Assembly: GCA_007133925.1 (NCBI GenBank)
Contig: SLLU01000108.1
Location: 1-8,085 of the forward strand
Source of the DNA: Candidatus Halarchaeoplasma halalkaliphilum
Lineage (GTDB): Archaea; Thermoplasmatota; Thermoplasmata; Halarchaeoplasmatales; Halarchaeoplasmataceae
DNA length: 8,085 nucleotides
Direction of reading: 5' to 3'
The notes beneath the pieces are model-generated. The model saw only the letters and a list, made by a program, of their open reading frames with translations. It was not told where the DNA came from and did not search any database. Each line of letters starts with the position of its first letter. Position 1 is the first letter of the stretch. This document shows positions 1 through 3,842 of this stretch, piece after piece. Made by a program: the position numbers and the translations under genes.

Positions 1-29
1 AAGAAAAAGGAACAGCCCTTCTGGGGCAT
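1..29 (-). CDS. Start of an unidentified gene, cut by the window edge
   Basis: Reading leftwards, an ATG at 29-27 opens a frame that stays open to the window edge and begins MPQKGCSFF. A Shine-Dalgarno-like GAGGTGA overlaps the stop codon of the HTH-CBS gene and sits 6 nt before this ATG. The same GAGGTGA arrangement precedes the M20 gene elsewhere in the window. The start therefore looks real and the gene is probably co-transcribed with the HTH-CBS regulator, with only 6 nt between the upstream stop and this ATG. Nine residues are too few to assign a family, and the product is unknown. Confidence 0.55.
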
Positions 30-35
30 GTGAAC

Positions 36-584
36 TCACCTCAATCCCTTGAGCAAGTCCGCCTTGGTTATTATCCCCTGAAGTTTTCCCCCTTTGGAAG
101 TGATCACACAGGGGTAGTGCTTGAGCATTTCTTTCACCAGCTCCAGCCTGGAATCCACGTCCAGGATGGGGAATCCACCTTCCATGACCGTTGGGATAGG
201 GTCGCTCCTGTCCAGAGAATCTATGTTACTCACAAGGCCTTTTTCTGTGACAGATCCCACGGACGAGTTTTCCTCAATAACCGGCAGCTGTGAAACTGCA
301 TTTGCCCTCATGAGGTCCAGGGCCTCACCCACCGTGTTGTTCGTGGAAAGAAAAATCAGGGGTGTGGTGTGGACCTCTCCCGCGGTGTTCCCTTCTTCCC
401 TCTCTCCCATCATACGATCCAAGGTATCCAGTATCCTGCGGCCCACCTCGTAGGAAGGCATGGTGTTCCCGGCTTCCACCTTGGCGATGAGGGATTGGCT
501 CACGCCCGCTTTTGCGGCCAGGTCCGCTTGTGTGATCCCCAGGTTCTTTCTCAATGTCCTCACTTCCGAGAGATCCCTGAGCAT
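36..584 (-). CDS. XRE-family HTH transcriptional regulator with two CBS domains
   Basis: This 182-residue protein has the COG3620 architecture: a DNA-binding domain followed by a CBS pair. Residues 10-57 form a Cro/C1-type helix-turn-helix with the typical ITQADLAAKAGVSQSLIAKVE pattern (residues 17-37) and a PS..V..RIL third-helix region. A short charged linker (about 58-70) leads to CBS1 (about 71-121, with the SQLPVIE core) and CBS2 (about 133-181, with GIITKADLL). CBS pairs usually bind adenosine-containing ligands such as AMP, ATP or SAM, which would make this a ligand-sensing cytoplasmic regulator; the actual ligand is unknown. ATG 584 is the only reasonable start, and a TATA-like box about 26 nt upstream suggests a leaderless mRNA. 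It is divergent from mat, with a perfect inverted repeat between them, so autoregulation and control of mat are plausible inferences. A partial gene follows directly downstream. Confidence 0.9.
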   Translation of the reverse strand: MLRDLSEVRTLRKNLGITQADLAAKAGVSQSLIAKVEAGNTMPSYEVGRRILDTLDRMMGEREEGNTAGEVHTTPLIFLSTNNTVGEALDLMRANAVSQLPVIEENSSVGSVTEKGLVSNIDSLDRSDPIPTVMEGGFPILDVDSRLELVKEMLKHYPCVITSKGGKLQGIITKADLLKGLR

Positions 585-605
585 GATGCGGATATCACTA
601 CAGTG

Positions 606-615
606 GTATATGTAA
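606..615 (-). promoter_or_regulatory. TATA-like box of the HTH-CBS gene (leaderless)
   Basis: Read on the minus strand, TACATATA (614-607) is centred about 26 nt upstream of the A of ATG 584. This is the usual archaeal distance between TATA box and transcription start. Transcription would then begin at or next to the start codon, giving a leaderless mRNA, and no Shine-Dalgarno sequence is seen before this ATG. Position and composition are the only evidence. Confidence 0.5.
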
Positions 616-633
616 TTATTCCTTTTGGAATAA
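616..633. promoter_or_regulatory. Perfect inverted repeat, candidate operator between regulator and mat
   Basis: TTATTCC-TTTT-GGAATAA is a perfect 7-bp inverted repeat with a 4-bp spacer, a size suited to a dimeric HTH protein. It directly abuts the TATA-like box of the HTH-CBS gene, on the side where the BRE would lie, and ends 13 bp before the TATA-like palindrome of mat. Binding here could repress the regulator's own promoter and also influence mat. The link to the HTH-CBS protein is inferred from position alone. Confidence 0.5.
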
Positions 634-646
634 AACCAACAGAAAA

Positions 647-656
647 TTATTAATAA
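647..656 (+). promoter_or_regulatory. TATA-like box of mat
   Basis: TTATTAATAA is the most AT-rich, TATA-like element upstream of mat, preceded by the purine-rich CAGAAAA that could act as a BRE. It predicts transcription starting near 677-680 and a leader of about 55-58 nt before ATG 735. The element is itself palindromic, so it could in principle also be read on the minus strand, but its distance to the HTH-CBS start fits less well than the 606-615 box. Confidence 0.5.
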
Positions 657-682
657 GAACGGCCTTTAGGAAAATCTCTGTC

Positions 683-700
683 CCACTCCAGCGGGAGTGG
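683..700 (+). promoter_or_regulatory. Hairpin-forming inverted repeat in the mat 5' leader
   Basis: CCACTCC-AGCG-GGAGTGG is a perfect, GC-rich 7-bp inverted repeat with a 4-nt loop, lying within the first ~25 nt of the predicted mat transcript. It could be an RNA hairpin in the leader or a DNA operator just downstream of the transcription start. No U-tract follows, so it is unlikely to be a simple terminator. I do not recognise a known SAM riboswitch class in this short leader. Confidence 0.5.
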
Positions 701-720
701 TTAACATCAGAATATCCCTC

Positions 721-727
721 TAGGAGG
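721..727 (+). promoter_or_regulatory. Strong Shine-Dalgarno site of mat
   Basis: TAGGAGG ends 7 nt before ATG 735, giving a strong, well-spaced ribosome-binding site that fixes the mat start. The preceding CCTC (717-720) could pair with GAGG (724-727) in a 4-bp, 3-nt-loop hairpin that would mask the site; whether such a short stem forms is uncertain. The HTH-CBS gene, by contrast, appears leaderless. Confidence 0.75.
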
Positions 728-734
728 AAAAAAC

Positions 735-1931
735 ATGTCAAGAAATATAGACGCGGAAGTCATACTCGAAACGCCCATCGAAAAGCAGCACATAGAGATA
801 GTGGAGAGAAAGGGGATCGGACACCCCGACAGCCTGGCAGATGGCATCGCAGAGGAGGTGAGCCGTGCCCTGTCCAAGATGTACATTGAAGAGTTCGGCA
901 GGATACTGCATCACAACACCGACGAGGTACAGATCGTCGGAGGTCAGGCGGAACCGGCCTTCGGAGGCGGAATAATGCTGGACCCCGTACGTGTTATAAT
1001 GGTGGGCAGGGCGGTCACCGATGTTGGTGATAAACGACTCCCCTACCGCTCTGTGGCACTCAAGGCCGCTGATACATATCTGACCAATACCTGTACGAAC
1101 CTGAACACCCGGGAAGAGGTAACTTATAATTGTCTTCTGGGCAAGGGTTCCATGGATCTCAGGGGGGTTTACGATACCAGCAAGCAACTGGCCAACGACA
1201 CATCCTTCGGAGTATCCTTCGCACCCCTGAGCGGTACCGAGAGGGCGGCCCTGGAGACCGAGAGGTTCATCAACGGTCCCCTGAAGAAGGACCTTCCGGA
1301 AGTGGGCCAGGACGTCAAGGTCATGGCCACCAGGATAGGTGATGAGCTGGATCTGACCATCGCCGCGGCCATCGTGGATAAGTACACACCGGACCCGGAC
1401 CATTACATAAGCGTGGTAGAGGAACTCCGGGACAGGGCAACCGACGAGGCTGCCAAACACACGTCAAGGGATGTCAAGGTGGAGGTCAACACAGCCGATG
1501 ATTACGACCGGGGTGTTTACTACCTCACCGTTACCGGGTTGTCCATGGAGAACGGTGACGACGGTTCAGTGGGAAGGGGAAACAGGGTCAACGGGATCAT
1601 CACTCCCTTCAGACCCATGAGCATGGAGGCCACCGCGGGAAAGAATCCGGTGACCCATGTGGGCAAACTCTACAATCTGGCTGCCAATGAGATGGCACAC
1701 AAGATATACGAAGAGGTAAAGGACGGAGTTCATGATGTGTTCATCAGGCTCGTATCCCAGATCGGTAAACCCATAGACGAGCCCCAGATGGCCAGCATAC
1801 AGCTGGTGGTACCTGAAGAGGGGGATTATTCAAAGTACCTATCCGTGGCAGAGGTGATAGCGGACGATTATCTGGAAAACATAGGCCACCTCACTGAAAA
1901 GGTGCTCAAGGGAGAGGTAAAGGTATTCTAG
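735..1931 (+). CDS. mat: Archaeal-type S-adenosylmethionine synthetase (methionine adenosyltransferase)
   Basis: This 398-residue protein makes S-adenosylmethionine from methionine and ATP, releasing phosphate and pyrophosphate, in the cytoplasm. It belongs to the archaeal family (COG1812/PF01941), whose members are about 400 residues, so it is full length. Visible family signatures are ERKGIGHPDSLADG (24-37), GGQAEPAFGGG (69-79), the NTADD block near 252-256 and GDDGSVGRGNR (274-284), followed by NGIITPFRPMSMEATAGKNP. The start is fixed by a strong Shine-Dalgarno site 7 nt upstream and by conserved N-terminal sequence. It is transcribed alone, divergent from the HTH-CBS regulator, with a predicted leader of about 57 nt that holds a perfect hairpin. 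Its TAG stop overlaps the TAG stop of the convergent M20 gene within the palindrome CTAG. No key residue seems missing. Confidence 0.97.
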   Translation: MSRNIDAEVILETPIEKQHIEIVERKGIGHPDSLADGIAEEVSRALSKMYIEEFGRILHHNTDEVQIVGGQAEPAFGGGIMLDPVRVIMVGRAVTDVGDKRLPYRSVALKAADTYLTNTCTNLNTREEVTYNCLLGKGSMDLRGVYDTSKQLANDTSFGVSFAPLSGTERAALETERFINGPLKKDLPEVGQDVKVMATRIGDELDLTIAAAIVDKYTPDPDHYISVVEELRDRATDEAAKHTSRDVKVEVNTADDYDRGVYYLTVTGLSMENGDDGSVGRGNRVNGIITPFRPMSMEATAGKNPVTHVGKLYNLAANEMAHKIYEEVKDGVHDVFIRLVSQIGKPIDEPQMASIQLVVPEEGDYSKYLSVAEVIADDYLENIGHLTEKVLKGEVKVF

Positions 1932-3139
1932 TCGTTAAGTACCAGTGAGCAGAACACCTTGCAGTCCCGCACCATGTTGTCCAGGACAGCGTACTCGTTG
2001 GGCTGATGGGCCTTGTTGTGATTGCTGCACCATACCACCGCAGGCAGTCCTCTTTTTCTGAAATGGGCTGCCACGGTGCCCCCTCCTATGCCCACAGGAG
2101 CCGGGTGGTGACCGGTGACCCTTTCCACAGCCTTTGATAGTTTTACCATCACTTCCGAGTCCTCCGGGGTCCCCGGGGGTGCCTGACTTTCCATGACGTA
2201 TTCTATTTTGAATTCAGCTTTGCTCTCCAACTCTTCTGCAGTGCCCTCGAAGACCTTTTTCACAGATGACAAGCTCACCTCGGGCAATACCCTGCAGTCG
2301 AAGTACTGAACGTCTTTTCCGGGTATGGTGTTCACGTTGGGCACGTTCCCTTCCCTCTTTGTGGGCTCGAAGGTGCTGAAGGATGGAGAAAAAAGGTCGT
2401 TGACCACTTTCCCGAATTTCTCTTTAAGTGCCAAATCCGCCCTGTACTGGTACTCTGCCATGTACCGGTTGGAGTTCACCGTACCTCCTGGCATGGCCGC
2501 ATGGCCCTGTTTTCCCGTGCATGTGATCTTCACCCACAGGCCTGACTTTTCCGTTATCTCAACAAATTTCCCGTTCTTCTCGCTGTGATCCGGGGCGATA
2601 ATGAGGTCGTCTTCCCCGAAGATATCCTTTTTGAGAAGGTGCTCTACACCGTACTCGCTCCCGGTCTCCTCGTCGGACACCATGACCACCTTGAGATCGT
2701 ACCCGTGTTCTTCCCCGGTCTCATGGAGTGCTTTTGCGGCGTAAAGGGCTGCCATGATCTCCTGACCGTTGTCCTCCGTTCCCCTTCCGTATATCTTCCC
2801 GTCCCTGAACACCGGTTCGTAGGGGTCCGTATCCCACAGGTCCCCTTCGGGAACTATGTCCATGTGCACCAGTATCACAACGCTCTTCCCGGCGGTACCC
2901 TTTTTGATTGCCACTATATTTGGTCTTTTTCCGGAACTTACCCGTGGGTCCGGTGCGTCGTACCTTTCCACGGAATCGAATCCGAAATCCTTTATCAGAT
3001 CCATAAGAAAAGCAGCTCGCTCCATCTCCCCGTCCCCCCCGTTCTCTGGTCCCAGGGCCGGGATCCTGATCATGTCCATGAGATCGTTTTTCATACAGTT
3101 TTTCAGCATTTCCACTTGTCTTTCAATACTTTCTTTCAT
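1928..3139 (-). CDS. M20-family zinc metallohydrolase (ArgE/DapE/carboxypeptidase type)
   Basis: From the ATG at 3139 this is a 403-residue, probably cytoplasmic, two-zinc hydrolase that would cleave an amide bond in a peptide or N-acylated amino acid. All expected M20 residues are visible: HMD (H92, D94), GRGTEDNG with the bridging D123, SDEETGSEYG with catalytic E157 and zinc ligand E158, D184 in APDHSE, and H378 in NKAHQPNE. The dimerisation domain lies in the middle, with H213 in KQGHAAMPGG, and blocks such as FEPTKREGNVPNVNTIPG resemble the archaeal M20 metallo-hydrolase subfamily. The substrate cannot be told from sequence; ArgE- or DapE-like activity is only a generic guess. GTG 3148 could add three residues, but GAGGTGA (3151-3145) lies 5 nt before ATG 3139, so the ATG is preferred. 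The gene follows the recombinase by 10 nt, and its stop overlaps that of mat. Confidence 0.92.
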   Translation of the reverse strand: MKESIERQVEMLKNCMKNDLMDMIRIPALGPENGGDGEMERAAFLMDLIKDFGFDSVERYDAPDPRVSSGKRPNIVAIKKGTAGKSVVILVHMDIVPEGDLWDTDPYEPVFRDGKIYGRGTEDNGQEIMAALYAAKALHETGEEHGYDLKVVMVSDEETGSEYGVEHLLKKDIFGEDDLIIAPDHSEKNGKFVEITEKSGLWVKITCTGKQGHAAMPGGTVNSNRYMAEYQYRADLALKEKFGKVVNDLFSPSFSTFEPTKREGNVPNVNTIPGKDVQYFDCRVLPEVSLSSVKKVFEGTAEELESKAEFKIEYVMESQAPPGTPEDSEVMVKLSKAVERVTGHHPAPVGIGGGTVAAHFRKRGLPAVVWCSNHNKAHQPNEYAVLDNMVRDCKVFCSLVLND

Positions 3140-3144
3140 GATGC

Positions 3145-3151
3145 TCACCTC
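3145..3151 (-). promoter_or_regulatory. Shine-Dalgarno site of the M20 gene, overlapping the recombinase stop
   Basis: On the minus strand TGAGGTGAGC contains the recombinase stop codon TGA (3152-3150) overlapping the ribosome-binding site GAGGTGA (3151-3145), which is 5 nt before ATG 3139. This suggests translational coupling or reinitiation between the two genes, and it decides the M20 start in favour of ATG 3139 over GTG 3148. Confidence 0.7.
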
Positions 3152-3710
3152 ATGCCGGGAGTGGGTGCTCCTCGTAATCCTGTTTGATATCTTCTCCCGT
3201 TATATCCAGATATATCTGGGTGGTGGTGAGTGAAGAATGTCCCAGCATCTTCTGCACGCTCCTGAGGTTCATACCGGCTTTAAGGCAGTGCACCGCGAAG
3301 CTGTGCCTCAGCATGTGGGGGTGCACGTCCTTGTTGATCCCCGCCTTGACGGCGTAATCCTTCACCAGCCTTTCTATCTGCCTGGTTGACAGGGGACCAC
3401 CCCTTTCCGATAGTATCAGATGACCTTCTTCAGCACCTGCTTTATAGTAATCTATGAAATCCAGGGTGTCCGCATCAACGGGAACCACTCTGTCCTTACC
3501 TCCCTTTCCTCCCCTTATGGTGATCATCCCCCCTGTGAAATCTATGTCTTCTATCCTCAGGTTAGATAGCTCCGAAACCCTCATTCCGCATCTGTATAGT
3601 ATCCTGAGCATGAGCCGGTCTCTGGTCTTTTGCCTTGGGGGTGCGTTGAGGAGTTTTCTTACCTCGTCGTCCCTCAGGTATTTGGGATATTTCCTTGCCA
3701 TTTGCACCAC
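3150..3710 (-). CDS. Tyrosine recombinase/integrase, catalytic domain only (XerA-like)
   Basis: This 186-residue protein has the complete active site of the tyrosine recombinases: R44 in GMRVSEL, K72 in GKGGKDR, H132 and R135 in HPHMLRH, H158 in LGHSS, and the nucleophile Y167 in TQIYLDI. The C-terminal tail ending HPLPA resembles Xer proteins. Archaeal XerA proteins are about 280-290 residues and begin with a SAM-like DNA-clamping domain of roughly 90 residues; here the protein starts at the linker (YPKYLRDDEV), so that domain is absent. The next gene upstream is divergent only 132 bp away, so no detached or frameshifted N-terminus can be encoded there. GTG 3710 is about 26 nt from a TATA-like box and may be a leaderless start; GTG 3707 and ATG 3701 are alternatives. 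Co-transcribed with the M20 gene. Role unknown: chromosome-dimer resolution, element mobility and a domesticated relic are all possible. Confidence 0.9.
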   Translation of the reverse strand: MVQMARKYPKYLRDDEVRKLLNAPPRQKTRDRLMLRILYRCGMRVSELSNLRIEDIDFTGGMITIRGGKGGKDRVVPVDADTLDFIDYYKAGAEEGHLILSERGGPLSTRQIERLVKDYAVKAGINKDVHPHMLRHSFAVHCLKAGMNLRSVQKMLGHSSLTTTQIYLDITGEDIKQDYEEHPLPA

Positions 3711-3731
3711 ATCGTCAGACAGAAATATGAC

Positions 3732-3739
3732 ATATATTT
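3732..3739 (-). promoter_or_regulatory. TATA-like box of the recombinase-M20 operon
   Basis: On the minus strand AAATATAT is centred about 26 nt before the GTG codons at 3710/3707, which fits a leaderless transcript starting at or near the recombinase start. A short palindrome, ATATG-A-CATAT (3725-3735), overlaps the downstream edge of the box and could be an operator half-site, though so short an AT-rich palindrome may be chance. Confidence 0.45.
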
Positions 3740-3753
3740 TACCCGTTTTAAGC

Positions 3754-3761
3754 TATAAATA
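3754..3761 (+). promoter_or_regulatory. TATA box candidate for the ATPase/TPR gene
   Basis: TATAAATA is a textbook archaeal TATA box and would place the transcript start near 3784, with a leader of about 59 nt before ATG 3843. A weaker alternative, TTTAACTA (3808-3815), would give an almost leaderless mRNA starting near 3838. Only a weak AGGA (3836-3839) lies before the ATG, so the sequence does not decide between the two. The remainder of the 132-bp gap shows no other clear element. Confidence 0.4.
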
Positions 3762-3842
3762 ACTTTTGGATTCCTACTCACGGTACGGATGAAGTTATAG
3801 GGAAATGTTTAACTACGAACTCAATTTTTTCATATAGGACCC

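Noticed and set aside
683..700. Inverted repeat as an intrinsic terminator
   Set aside because: No T-tract follows it, and it sits between a promoter and the mat start codon, not after a gene.
738..1460. Long antisense open frame (240 codons) within mat
   Set aside because: It lies opposite a strongly conserved gene, has no ribosome-binding site or recognisable domain, and its composition is that of a reverse-complement shadow.
2585..3187. Plus-strand 200-codon open frame opposite the M20 gene
   Set aside because: The minus strand encodes the full set of M20 metal and catalytic residues; the plus-strand product shows no domain.
3150..3710. Signs of an integrated mobile element around the recombinase
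   Set aside because: No tRNA gene, attachment repeats, transposase or viral genes are visible; the neighbours look like ordinary chromosomal genes.
3725..3735. ATATG-A-CATAT palindrome as a dif-like recombination site for the recombinase
   Set aside because: The arms are only 5 bp with a 1-bp spacer, unlike dif sites with about 11-bp arms and a central spacer; it more likely belongs to the TATA region.
622..3770. Shared CTTTTGGA in both divergent promoter regions (622-629 and 3763-3770)
   Set aside because: An 8-bp match between two AT-rich regions can be chance, and the second copy lacks the inverted-repeat partner.
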